DNA of 64,000 bases from Siphonodentalium dalli (taxonomy: Eukaryota > Mollusca > Scaphopoda > Gadilida > Siphonodentaliidae). The stretch lies in assembly GCA_032622095.1 (NCBI GenBank), contig CP136066.1:49076911-49140910 (forward strand). The letters are read 5' to 3'. Shown here in pieces: positions 47,010-58,332 of this stretch. The translations under genes were made by a program, and so were the position numbers. Positions within the stretch are counted from its first letter, which is position 1, and every line of letters begins with the position of its first letter. Below the pieces are notes generated by a model. It had not been told where the DNA came from. It saw only the letters and a program-made list of their open reading frames with translations, and did no database searches.

Positions 47010-48013
47010 AGAACGATATGGAGATGGCATGGGAGATGACTATATATAACTTTGTTGAATATCGGGCGAATTGAACAATCTTATAAATGCTAGTGAATCT
47101 CCTCACACCATCCATGACCCAAACGACCCCGAATGTGATTTAATTTATCATATCATTAGAGAAGAACGTGCATGAATTTGGTGGAATCGGTGCTAAATAT
47201 ATTTGTATCAACTATGGTGCAACTCCCATCATGCATGACTTGAACCGCGCCACTTTTGTCATATTTAAACCACGTCTATTAGACTCATGCATGCATTGTA
47301 TAATGGAGATGATTATATATAAGTTTGGTGGTAATCGGCAACTAAACAAATTCTTATCATAGTTGTTACCCCCCCCCATCTCTCACCCAAACAGCACCAA
47401 TTTCGCGTCTTTAAATGACACGTTTACATTCCTCGTATCACGGATAAGAATAATATATCAATTTGGTCGAAATCTGTGCTAAAAATAACCCCTCCCCTGA
47501 CACCAACAACGTCACTTTAGAACATTTTAACCCGCACCATTAACTTACTCGTAAAAAGTTACCCCTGTTAGACCACCTTGGTGCCATCTCGATTGTACCC
47601 TTAAAGTTATATATAGAACACAGACAGATATTCGCAAATATTTGATTCATTGTATCATTTGAGAAGAACGTGTATGAGTTTGATGGTAATTGGCACTAAA
47701 CATATTTTTATAAGTTTTTGGTGACCCTCCCGTCCCTATTAATTTCGGACTCAAGCGGCGCCACTTTTGACATCATTAAACCACACACTTAGACTCATTA
47801 TAGAGATGAATATATATAAAATTTATGAAAATTGGCGAGTATACAATTCGTATCAAATTTAGGGCCACCATTGCATATCTCTCACCCAAAAGGCACCAAT
47901 TTGGCGCATTTAAATCACATATTGTTTATCAATGTTTGTGTCCCTCTCACCCTCTGGGCACCCTGACTCGAATGACTAAAATTTTGACATCTTTAAACCA
48001 CACAATTAGACTC
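47010..48013 (+). repeat. R repeat, left block (degenerate large-unit repeat)
   Basis: Recurring modules: CGCCACTTTTGACAT..TTTAAACCACAC..TTAGACTC, then AAGTTTGGTGG(C/T)AATCGGC, then TCTCACCCAAA..GCACCAATTTGGCG, in the same order several times at irregular spacing of a few hundred bases. No coding capacity. It continues after HARB-A at 52094, showing the two blocks were once contiguous. Confidence 0.6.
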
Positions 48014-48354
48014 CAGGGGTGCTATTCACCAAGCGAGACTATTTTATAAACCAGGTAGTTTATATGGTAGCGGCTGAACGCAAAGGTATCTTTGCTTTAG
48101 CGCAAACGACACACGCTGTCGATGGTGTGATTGATCCAATCTATCAGATTTGTCACCTGTCAATTGACGCCGTCTTACGACTAATTCATGAACACTCACC
48201 GGCCACAATCGGCATGTATAGCGGTATAAATTTTGGGTATAATTGTGTGGAGACTCATGCTTGCGTTTATATATCTGCAGAATGGGTTTCAATGATATTA
48301 ATGAGGTTTTTTAATTAGCACAGTGTGAAAATGAAGAGCCAAGAAGATAACGTC

Positions 48355-48528
48355 TCAGAATAATTTTGTTTGTGCTTTGGTTCTGTTTGGATATTTCCCT
48401 GCTATTTCCAAAGAAATTTCTTTCCATGCATCATTTTTCCGGCGCTGGTGAATGGTGCCGGTTTCTTTGTTCTTTAATATTTCGATTCTTCTCTCCACAA
48501 TGCCCAAGAAAGTGTTACGCTCGTCGGC
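48355..48528 (-). pseudogene. Myb/SANT-like DNA-binding domain fragment of HARB-A
   Basis: The minus frame carries RNTFLGIVERRIEILKNKE, then a basic QRRKNDAWKEISLEI helix and RTKAQTKLF before a stop. This is the Myb/SANT-like (Myb_DNA-bind_5-type) pattern: ERxxLLxLVExxxxxLENK, then a W-x-x-I second helix. Such proteins accompany Harbinger transposases. The frame upstream of 48528 is low-complexity (a poly-C run) and the domain ends early, so it is a remnant. Confidence 0.6.
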
Positions 48529-49107
48529 AATGTGGGGGGGGGGGGGGGTCTGGAAAACAATTGCACATATAGGGCCCAAAAAGGTTTTTTCAGACCCCGA
48601 GGGACCCACCACCCCATTTATGCAAATTGGGTCCTCCAAATGTTAGGGACCTACCCCCTTTCTCATGTTTTTATCAAAATTTCAGAGTTTTTTAGCCGTT
48701 CTTCAATAACTGTGTTAACTGCCTTTCAATCCCATTCCACTATCCTTTTTTGGTGCAAAGTGTGTAAAATTAAGACTCAAGCAATAACATCCTTAATCGG
48801 TAAAGCACAGGTCAGAAAAACGAAAAATAACTGTATTTCCTGGTGTTTCCTGGTGTTTCCAGTATCTAACAACAATAATAAAGCATTGTGTAGGTACACT
48901 GTATGTCACAAATTGCCCTAGACCGCATTATAGCCTTAATATATCGAGCGTGTTGAGTCTGACAGAGAACACTGGCCAGTGTAAATAGTGGTAAACAGGT
49001 CAGGGGTTCTACAATTATTTGTGCATGATCAAAGAACTCTTTAGTCTTATCCACCGGGGTGGGTGAGGAGGGGAATTGTTTTGGTTAGGTATACACATAG
49101 ATATATG

Positions 49108-49196
49108 GTTATTATACCCCCGATATTAGTCGGCGGGTATATAGTTGACGTCTCGAGTCGTCCGTGCGTCCGTCCGTACAAACATTTTGCATCATA
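49108..49196 (+). repeat. 89-bp direct repeat, left copy (LINE target duplication)
   Basis: Identical to 50662-50750. It contains ATACCCCCGAT...TCGGCGGGTAT and a GTCCGTGCGTCCGTCCG tail, so the target was itself part of a dispersed repeat. Confidence 0.85.
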
Positions 49197-50661
49197 CATA
49201 TTTTATTGTATACCTCCTTGTAGGAGAAGAATATATACATACATGGAAATATATATTATACAGCAAATGGAGATAATTAAGAAAACAGAACCGTTGCGTG
49301 GCTGATCGTATGCGTCATATCTTGAAGAGACCCGTCCATGTGAATGCGATTTTGTTTTATGCGCAAAAAATAATTTATTTACACAAAGTAATTGTTACTG
49401 GATCAGATGACACATCCCATAAATAAAGTTAGCCATGTCGAGAATTATAGTTTCTATGTTGTTGTCAAGTTCGGCGGGTGAGTTAATTGGCTCACCACCC
49501 AGAAGCAGGGCTAACAGAGACATATCATCTCTAGAATCTATGTACTGAAAGGTCGAGAGACCAACCTCATCAAGAATGTGTTCCCAAAACGAATTCCGAA
49601 GGGCAAGTGAATTGGCTGCTGTACAGTAACGAAGGGCGTGTAATATGTCATTCTGTATCCCGTTACCACAAGCGCGACACGTGCGATCATTAGAAAATGT
49701 AGTTCTGTTGAGCAGTAGAGCGAGATTTTTCAGAGCTTGAGACGCGCCAGGGTGCCTTTTCAGCAATGTCCAAATACTCCAAAATGACAGTGGATCATTG
49801 TGCACAATGCGAAACAAATCAAGTGATGTATCTCGGTCCACTGTAGTTTTCCATTGTATAACATAGTGTGACTGTACTGTTGATTTGCAGAGGTGCTTCC
49901 ATGCTGATTTAGAAGGAAATTCGCCAGTCGCAACGAAAGTATCCAGATGCGCGTGCAGATTGTATTGCCGAAGTAACTGTGTAATGTCGGACACAAACCC
50001 TGTTGTCGCACGTCCGAAGAGGCTCAGCAAGAAGAATTTATATAAGAAAATTCGCAGTGGTTCCTGGTGCCCATCGGGAAGGTAAATTAGATCAGCGAGG
50101 AATGAAAGTTTCTTTATGTGTATTTCGTTTTCGAGTGGCATAAGACCTAACAGGCTCATTGAAATAACAGTAGGAGTCCGAGTTGGGAGAGATTGTATAT
50201 GCTTAACACACGAGCGATAAGCTTTCTCCATGCAGTAAACATTGGAATCTGTAGAGGTTGTCAGAATTTCACACCCATAGAGACATTTCGGCAGAACAAT
50301 AGTTTTTAAAAGAGAGGTAATCGTGGGCGGAGTGCATTGTTTCGTGATATTTCTACCAGCAATTGCGAAGAATGTTTTTCTAAGCTTATCGGAAATATCA
50401 GAGGCCCTGGTATTACTGTTCTTGAACTTGCACTGTCTTATCCCCAAATGCACACGGTCTGTCGTCTCAGGGAGCGTTTGGTCTCCGATAGACCAAGTTC
50501 TGTTGCTGCGCTCGTGTTGACGCCCCGACTCGTTGAATACAACAACAAAACTTTTTGTGTTCGAGAACATAAATCGCCAATTCCGAGCATATGAATTGCA
50601 TATATCGATGAGATTATCTAGACCAGCTTTTGATGTAAAAAACAAGGCGATATCGTCAGCA
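49197..50661 (-). mobile_element. LINE insertion body (3' end at 49197)
   Basis: The inserted unit includes the RT fragment and a 3' tail region of about 200 bp ending ATAAAATATGTA. It is bounded on both sides by an identical 89-bp segment (49108-49196 and 50662-50750), so both edges can be set to the base. Confidence 0.8.
49395..50661 (-). pseudogene. 5'-truncated LINE: reverse transcriptase C-terminal part
   Basis: An open frame of about 420 codons starting at ADDIALF, the second half of the catalytic (Y/F)ADD box of a non-LTR reverse transcriptase. It runs through the thumb/connection (LYGCEILT, residues typical of LINE C-termini) to a C-terminal CRACGNG...ILHALRYC Cys/His zinc knuckle, and ends naturally. 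Palm motifs and the endonuclease are missing because the copy is 5' truncated at 50661. The roughly 70 residues upstream in the same frame are flanking repeat, not RT. The long intact frame suggests a recent insertion. Family (jockey/CR1/RTE) not determined. Confidence 0.85.
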
Positions 50662-50750
50662 GTTATTATACCCCCGATATTAGTCGGCGGGTATATAGTT
50701 GACGTCTCGAGTCGTCCGTGCGTCCGTCCGTACAAACATTTTGCATCATA
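50662..50750 (+). repeat. 89-bp direct repeat, right copy (LINE target duplication)
   Basis: Perfect copy of 49108-49196, lying directly at the 5' truncation point of the LINE. Unusually long for a target-site duplication, but some non-LTR clades make long ones. Confidence 0.85.
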
Positions 50751-52093
50751 ACTCAAGAGTCGGTTGTCATATTTTGATGCTCTATGACATGTGACGGACC
50801 AGAAATGGGAAACGAATATGCATAATATCACGGATTGTGAGTACCAATGCCTACCAGAGTTATCCATGGGCCCTGTTTATGAAATTCAATCCGTACAAAG
50901 TTACCAGAGCTACCAACTTGGTTCCATCCGTAAACACATTTTGCATTATTATTACTCAACCATTTGTATGTATATTTGTGCACTAGAGTCTGCAGTATAG
51001 TCTCAGTCAGATTTTATTCTTGATTTTAGTTTGAAATTTGAAGACATTGAGGAATGTCATTTCTCAAAGCATCTGAATGCATCACATTATTTCAGTTCAT
51101 CTATTTGCAAGCGATAACAGTATACAATTAGTATTGTAGTTTAGTATTGTTGAGCAGTATTTAATTATATAAGCTTCAAGATGAAGTTCATAAATTCAAG
51201 GAGAATAGCGTCACCTTCAGTTGGTATTGTCTGAACAATAAACAGTAACGGCCATTCATCATAACCAATTCAGTTTTATTTGGATAAGTGCTGCAATTTA
51301 ACATTACTTGCAATCATTAAAAAGATGAGAAATAACCAGAAGGAATGAATTTGATTGCATGCCAGAACAAGACAGTATTTCAGACATTAGAAATTTATGA
51401 GATACCCTTTTCAATTTCATGTTATGCAACAATCGGGTCAATGATATCTAGTCATCATTGAGTATCCACCATGTAGTATTTGTGATACAGTTTTTTGTTA
51501 TGTTATTACTATTATTCGGGTAATACAACTGGGTAATACATTAATTTATTTTAATAAATTACGGTTTTCCACTGAGAAGTGGGACGGGATCCTGTGAAAT
51601 CCAGAATGTTGCTAAATCTGAGGCTAAATAGTCACTATAGCTGTCTATATAGTCATATGCCAACAAACATGATACTAACATGCTTACAAACAACATTACA
51701 TGGTCAGTACTTGTAAATTGTTTGAAAAAAAAAACATTTTGGAAAAAAAATTACAAGCACGATTGTTTCGGCCTCTGGACCACCCACCCACCCCGGCCCT
51801 ATATACGGATTTTTTTTGTAGACCCCCTCATGTCGTCGGTGGTATATTTTGCCCCACGTCCTTTTCCTCGGTTGCTCATTGTTGAAATGTGTACAAACGT
51901 GTACTGTTACACGCAGCATGTTTATGTGACCGGTGGTCAATCTATGATTGACGCCAATCACCTTGATTGGATAATCCTATATGGCGCGGCGATGTCTTCC
52001 CATCGATATGTCCACCGATAGCTTCGCATTGAGCGTCGCCTCGTAAAACTACCTGGACTATATTATAAACCCAGCCGGTGAATAGCACCCCTG

Positions 52094-52925
52094 ATATCAT
52101 AGAGATTATTATTTGCAAGTTTGGTACTAATCCGCGATTAATTTTTTTTTATCAAATTTAGTGCCCACCCCACCTCTCACCAAAAGCAGCACCAATATGA
52201 CGTCTTTAAAATCTCACGATTAAATTCCTCGTATCATGGATAAGAATGTGTATCAATTTGGTGGAAATTGGCGTTAAAACATATTGTGTATCAATTTTGG
52301 TGCCCCTCTCCCTTTCAGTGCACCCCTGACTCGAATGACGCCACTTTTGACAGCTTTAAGCCACGCCATTAGACACCTCATACCATGGGGATGAATTTGT
52401 ATAAGTTTCGTGGCAATCGGCGACCAAACCAATTCTTATAATATCAGTAGCCACCCAAATCTCTCATCCCAACGACACCAATTTGGCGTCTTTAAATCAC
52501 ACAATAAGATTCCTTGTATCACGGAGAAGATCTCAGAAGAATGTGCATCAATTTGGTGGAATTCGGCGCTAAAATTATTTTGATCAATTTTGGTGCCCCT
52601 CTCCCCTTCCGGGCATCCCTGACGCGAACGGCGCGACTTTTGACATATTTAAATCACACCATTAGATTCCTCTTATTATGGGGATGATTATATATAAGTT
52701 TGGTGGCAATCGGCGACAAATTTTGTTTCTGCCCCTCCCCCCATTTTCTGCCCCTCCCCCTTTTCTGCCCCTGACTTTAGAAAATTCTAACTCTCGCCAT
52801 TATCTTTCTCGTAAAAAGTTACCCTTATTAGACCCCTTTCGTGCCATCTAGGTGGTCCCCTGTGAATTTCTATAGAACACAGACAGGCAGACAGACATAC
52901 ATACATTCGCAAATATAGATATAGA
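52094..52925 (+). repeat. R repeat, right block
   Basis: Same modules as the left block, ending with GAACACAGACAGGCAGACAGACATAC and ATTCGCAAATATAGAT. The same ending occurs near 47620-47645, so that string marks the repeat-unit terminus. Confidence 0.6.
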
Positions 52926-53038
52926 TGAAAGGGTTAAAATGACGTATTATAAAATATGGTATAAATTTATATGTCAAATTCAGAACTCATAGCTATACCA
53001 CCGTCACGCATCACCACCGCTTCAGAATCGTCTACACC

Positions 53039-53113
53039 ATGGAAGAAATATGCAGTAACGGCGGAACTAGTTGGAGTCCTGATGATAATCGCGGATTTGT
53101 GATCCACGCACAG
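53039..53113 (+). CDS. Possible first coding exon of an unknown gene (weak)
   Basis: A good-context start (ACACCATGG) opens 25 codons (MEEICSNGGTSWSPDDNRGF...) ending exactly at CAG|GTAAAG, a strong donor in phase 0. The stretch is non-repetitive and less AT-rich than its neighbours. I recognise no domain. The same 16 bp (53036-53051) recur at 53302-53317 after an A-rich tract, so the 250 bp between may instead be a retroposed fragment with a target duplication. Treat as a lead only. Confidence 0.25.
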
Positions 53114-53306
53114 GTAAAGAAATCAGACTCGTGTATCTGGGCAAGTTTTTCAGTTGCTTTCCGGGGTCGGTGGTTTGTATGTGTACTGGGGTGATTTCCC
53201 CGGTGATATTAACCATCGGTGTGGTCTTTACTCGACCCGTAAAACTGAAAATGTCGTAATATGGCCTAGTTGCTGAACCAACGATAAACCCCAAAAACAA
53301 AACCAT
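53067..53306 (-). other. 79-codon ORF on the strand opposite the candidate exon
   Basis: Opens with a hydrophobic start (MVLFLGFIVGSATRP) resembling a short signal peptide, then a polar stretch with one N-x-T. No family recognised. It overlaps the plus-strand candidate exon; at most one is real, and both may be chance within a retroposed segment bounded by the 16-bp direct repeats. Confidence 0.15.
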
Positions 53307-54109
53307 GGAAGAAATATTAACCCTTTCACGACGGGAGCTGCGCTACAGCAGCATTAAATATCTAGTGTCGGTACATTCTCTTATATATGCGAGTCTCCCA
53401 CGGGAAGTCTTTTTTGACACTTGATTGCTTTAATGATAATTGTAGGGCGGATAACTGTCAAAAAAGGCTGGAATTCTGCAAATGGTGATACAAGCATGAA
53501 AGTTGGCACGAATGATCAGTACCCATCACTGATCACAAAAAAACCGGGCGCCACGCAAAAATCAAAAATGGCCGCCATTTTTCAAGATGGCCGCCAAAAG
53601 TCGCCGTCATAATTCAGGATTTCCCCTTAACGCATCAATATTGGGGTTTTAAATGGTCAAACACCACCAATTATACATATATAATGTGTCACAATTGATA
53701 ACTGAAGCATTTTAATGAATTGTTAATATAAAATAGCTACAAATTTCCAAGTTTGTTGACAAAATGGCCGCCAAAATACTATGTTTTTCATTATTTTCAG
53801 ATATTTTACTTTATGCATATATAAACTTTTGCAAAATTATATTTCTTGATATAATATGTGTTTATCAGAAGTATTTATGCTATTATTAGCTTACAAGAAG
53901 TAATCAAATTAACATAGCATGATTATCCCACATTAAACGTCAACCAATGATAACATATGCTTCGTGTTATTTTGGTGCTTTATGCTCATTTTGCTATGTA
54001 TTTTTAGATTTTAAAACTAAAGAGAACGTGGAAAAGACTATCAAAACTGTTGACCTTTAGTATTTTAATATAACGTTATATGTAAATGTTATAAATCAAA
54101 TACAATACT

Positions 54110-55520
54110 TCAATTTCTATTCTGATCGATTGAGTTCAGACTTTGAGCGAAGGTCATTACAATTGCATTTGCACAATGGAGAGCATGGCAGGCCAGGCGT
54201 TTGCAACTGCATCGTTTTTCACAACCTTTTTTGCAGTTACATTTTGTCACTATTGTGCAGCTTTTGGCAACAGGCTCGAGAGTTGTCCACAAAACATACC
54301 ACACGTCTCTGAATTTCATCCACCCCCATTTACTTGGCGTGACCAAACTCTCTGCCTTCAGCAAGCAGTTTCCCCATTTGTATCCAGCCTGGTATGCATA
54401 TCTTTTAATGTGCTGAAGTAGAGCAGCTTTGCTTGGCGGATTAGCGTCATACGACCGCTGTTTCTTTGAAAAAAGCTCCAACCTTGCATGATTGACAAAC
54501 TGTTCGAGTTTTTGGAGATGTGGTGATGATATATCTGCTGGATTATGGCTGAGATCCTTGAAAACTTCAGGGCAGATGTCCCATGTACTCCACGCCGTCT
54601 TCTTCCCTTTGCCCTTGAATCCAGAAACGGTGTCGCATCCAGTAAACGCATGAAAGAATATCATCCCATCAGCACGCAGCTGCCCGATACTTGCAACCAT
54701 TTCTTGTATTGGGATCCAATGCATGTCTTTTCCTCTCCCAGATGATACCCACAATTCTTCCAAGCCTTTTTAGCTCAATTTCGAGAACGTTGTTATTGCA
54801 ATCGCTATTACATCTGTGTCATTGGCTTTGATGGCAATCCTTTTCATCCCATTCTCTACAGCATGGTACGCATGAAGGAATATCCTCGTATCTGCTTCTT
54901 CGTGTGAGCTTGGCGATATACTCTCAATGATGACATCCTTGTTTGAGATGACATTATCCCCGTCAGTTACCATGACAAGGTTCTCTGATGATAATCTACC
55001 AATTCTATTCGCTAGAAATGAAAATAGTTCCGTCTTGTTATCTGCATTCCTGAGAAAACCTTGCCAGTTTTTTGGGGGTTTCAGTAACATGCGTTACCCG
55101 TCGCCGTAGCCCTACTCCTCTGTTCTTCCTCGCTTCCAATTTCAAACTGTCATCACTGTATGTATCAAAGATGACATCCACTCGGTTAACACTTCGAAGC
55201 ATTCGTTCTACTTGTGGTATTATGGAGACTGTAGCATATTCCCCGTATGGCACTGGCTTGTTAGGCTTGGTGGTGTTGACTAGGGCAGATCCGTCGATGA
55301 TTAAGCCATCACAGGATGGCATCGTCTCCTGACTTGTAGCATGGGCATCCAGTAATGGCACGACTTCTGAACCATGTGAAGCTTGCCAGAGTCGCTAAGT
55401 GATGGTGGGAAGACCTGGTTCTCATGTTCGAAAAATTTAGACAAGTCACACTGCCTAGCTTGACATGAAATAAACAGCCGTGAAAACAGACTACAATCTT
55501 CTTTCAGTGATTCCTGTTAT
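54110..55520 (-). pseudogene. Left-arm copy of a nuclease-like, CXC-tailed transposon gene family (broken)
   Basis: Minus-strand pieces at 55361-55038, 55090-54770 and 54763-54110. Order: LFISCQARQCDLSKFFEHEN (near 55480), DGLIIDGSALVN and VDVIFDTYSDDS (55310-55165), then SSHEEADTRIFLHAYH, NDTDVIAIAIT, FFHAFTGCDTVSGFKGKGKK, and a Cys cluster CNCKKGCEKRCSCKR. Spaced Asp/Glu motifs recall PIN/FEN-like nucleases; I know similar unnamed proteins expanded in cnidarians, molluscs and fish. It is broken by a frameshift near 55370, a nonsense codon at about 54766 and a 36-bp in-frame loss near 54490. Confidence 0.6.
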
Positions 55521-56282
55521 CACTGGGGACTAAAAACATTGCGCATCCATCAATGGCTAAACAGGTGAAAGAATACCTCAACATCGGGAAGAAACAGATG
55601 GACCTATTTGTTTCGCTATCACCTTGGCTGGCTAAACCGACAATACACCACCATGTCATCGAACACTATTGCTTTAATGTTTTAACCTGAAAGAACGAAT
55701 TTACAAGCGTGTGAAAATACATCAAATACAATAAACGACCACAAGGATGTGAGTTGCCAAATGCTATGTCCACTTAGATGTGAACCAATACAATATAGGT
55801 TATAATACAAATTATTAATAGACTCATAAAATTAATGAAACATGAAGACATGTATGAGACATGAATAAGACCACATGAAAGTGATATAGTGAAACAATGA
55901 TTGACAATAAATGGACTTAAAACAAAAATGTGGGGGAAAAACGCCCATACGCATGCGACCTGGGATGTATAGCATACGAAGGACTAAGAAAAATTTAGCA
56001 TGCAAGAAATGATGAGATTAATTTAAAAGACGGATAGAAGGTCCCGTAGATATAGATGAATATATAAGAAGAGTGATGACCCTGAAAATGAAATAAATTA
56101 ATGAATGAAATGGTAATGACATGAGAAGATCCAAACTAAATGAAATGAAACGATAAATAATTCAAACAACTAGAAATTATGAAAGGACTATAAAACGAGA
56201 TTATACATACACATTGGCGGGTATATAGTAGACGACGATTGTTCAAATTCAGAGTTACAGCGAAGTGACGATAATTGTTAAT

Positions 56283-56733
56283 GGTTACACTGGTGTAAAT
56301 ACTATAGGCAGCTCCCCCTGCGGTTGCGGGAGGAGTATAGAGTTTCACAGTTAAAACACTCTGGGCTGTGATTGGTTGCATGAATTAAATGTAAACTGTT
56401 GACAAAAATTCAAGGAATCATTCTCCCACAAACTTCATTTGCCAAGAGGCCCATTCATTAAAGGTGAAGTCTGTTGTGGCTGTTTAGAAATTTTAAGTGT
56501 GATTGAAAAAATGACAATATTTTTTTAGTGCGGAACTGACCCTAGTCATGAAAAAACGAAAATTTGAAGTGGATTCCCTGCTAGACGGTGTTGATTTTTT
56601 TATTGGGAAAGTTTCCACAGATGTCAAGCTCACATAATCCGAAGGCAGTTTGAACAGTTTCCATTTGACCTCTGATGCAGATCAACAAACGTTAACATTG
56701 AAGCCTATGGGAAATATTTACACCAGTGTAACC
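56283..56733 (+). repeat. 451-bp MITE copy 1 in the composite's centre
   Basis: Runs GGTTACACTGGTGTAAAT...ATTTACACCAGTGTAACC (18-bp inverted ends). By eye it is identical to 57636-58086. The TTA before GGTTACAC is altered here, so the extended TIR is incomplete on the left. Confidence 0.75.
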
Positions 56734-57635
56734 TAAAGGGAAAATATAGCTTTTTATCATTTTTGATTCCTGGGAGTCACTTTAAAGCATTTTAATGCAT
56801 TTTACAGAGCCTGGTCTTTCAGTCCAATGAATACCTCATGCATGGTGTGGCTATTCTTGCTGCTGATGTCTTATTTCACTAACATCAGCCAAAAAAATAG
56901 TAAGATTTTTCATAAAAAATGCCAATTTTTCAAGGTATTTTCAAATTTTTTCAAGGTGGTAATAGTCACATGATAATGCAAATGACCCAGAACATGAGCA
57001 TGTCAACGACACATATATCAATTGTTATAAGAACCTAATCTAACAAGTATTTTGGATTTTATAGCCAGTGATATACAGATATATATCATAAAAGTGTGTC
57101 ATTTCCACTGGTGGGTATGGTCATTTGAAGGTTAATAGCACTAAAACTTGGACACATTTAAGAAAATGCTTCAGCAATTCAAAGAGAGCATATCTTTATT
57201 CAACTAATTCAATATACACCCACATCCAGTTATCTTGGATCACCCTTGCAGACCTGAAAATGTCATATTTTATTCTTCAATGTGCTGATAAAGTCATGCG
57301 CTTGATGCTCAGCTGATCAGATCTGGATTCAATGACCTCACATCACCAGAAGTTCTCTCATGGAAAGAATATTGTACAGTCTTCCATAGCTGATCCAAGT
57401 TTGCAACACCAGACCCCTAAAACTGAGTGAAAATGGGGCCTGAACATGACTGGTGGTGGAAAATTGTGCTTTTTTGATGAATAATTTGTTAAAGGGGGTG
57501 GGGTTAAATTGTGTGTGATAAATAAAGAACCACAGAAGTGATATTGTTTTTGAACACATTTTTTCCATTGATGGGCAATTCTGAAGAAATGTAGGGAGTT
57601 ACAATTATTCCGCGAAAAAGCGGGCTATCGCTTTA

Positions 57636-58086
57636 GGTTACACTGGTGTAAATACTATAGGCAGCTCCCCCTGCGGTTGCGGGAGGAGTATAGAGTTTCA
57701 CAGTTAAAACACTCTGGGCTGTGATTGGTTGCATGAATTAAATGTAAACTGTTGACAAAAATTCAAGGAATCATTCTCCCACAAACTTCATTTGCCAAGA
57801 GGCCCATTCATTAAAGGTGAAGTCTGTTGTGGCTGTTTAGAAATTTTAAGTGTGATTGAAAAAATGACAATATTTTTTTAGTGCGGAACTGACCCTAGTC
57901 ATGAAAAAACGAAAATTTGAAGTGGATTCCCTGCTAGACGGTGTTGATTTTTTTATTGGGAAAGTTTCCACAGATGTCAAGCTCACATAATCCGAAGGCA
58001 GTTTGAACAGTTTCCATTTGACCTCTGATGCAGATCAACAAACGTTAACATTGAAGCCTATGGGAAATATTTACACCAGTGTAACC
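57636..58086 (+). repeat. 451-bp MITE copy 2 in the composite's centre
   Basis: Same sequence, with the inverted ends extended to CTTTAGGTTACACTGG/CCAGTGTAACCTAAAG. The spacer between the copies (56734-57635) is unrelated to the flanks, so this is not a simple local tandem duplication. Confidence 0.75.
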
Positions 58087-58332
58087 TAAAGCAGAAATTA
58101 TCCGGGTGTATTTGATTCAGTAGAATTAGAGATGATATATCAGGTTTCGTTCAGCAGCAACATATCAAGGACGATCAACACGAAAGTTTTGATATCAGTG
58201 TTATCGCCACGCGATACACTATTCATGAGTGGAATCAACAAACAGCCAGACAGTGAATTTTTCAACCCCATCATAAGCAATAACATAGATTTCTTCAAGG
58301 CTATCCCTGTTAAAGCACCATCAAAACTGAAA

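Larger units (their letters stand above)
48014..52093. mobile_element. HARB-A: decayed 4.1-kb DNA transposon, Harbinger-like
   Basis: Ends CAGGGGTGCTATTCACC and GGTGAATAGCACCCCTG form terminal inverted repeats, with weaker similarity for about 60 bp inward (both sides carry CCAGGTAGTTT). Inside are a Myb/SANT-like fragment (48358-48528, minus) and the LINE insertion. It interrupts the R repeat, which resumes on the other side (48013/52094). No DDE transposase frame is visible. The TIR style and SANT-like gene suggest PIF/Harbinger; the expected 3-bp target duplication is not clear. Confidence 0.6.

Noticed and set aside
50662-50867. First 70 residues of the 490-codon RT frame
   Set aside because: Lies in the 89-bp target duplication and beyond; RT similarity starts abruptly at ADDIALF.
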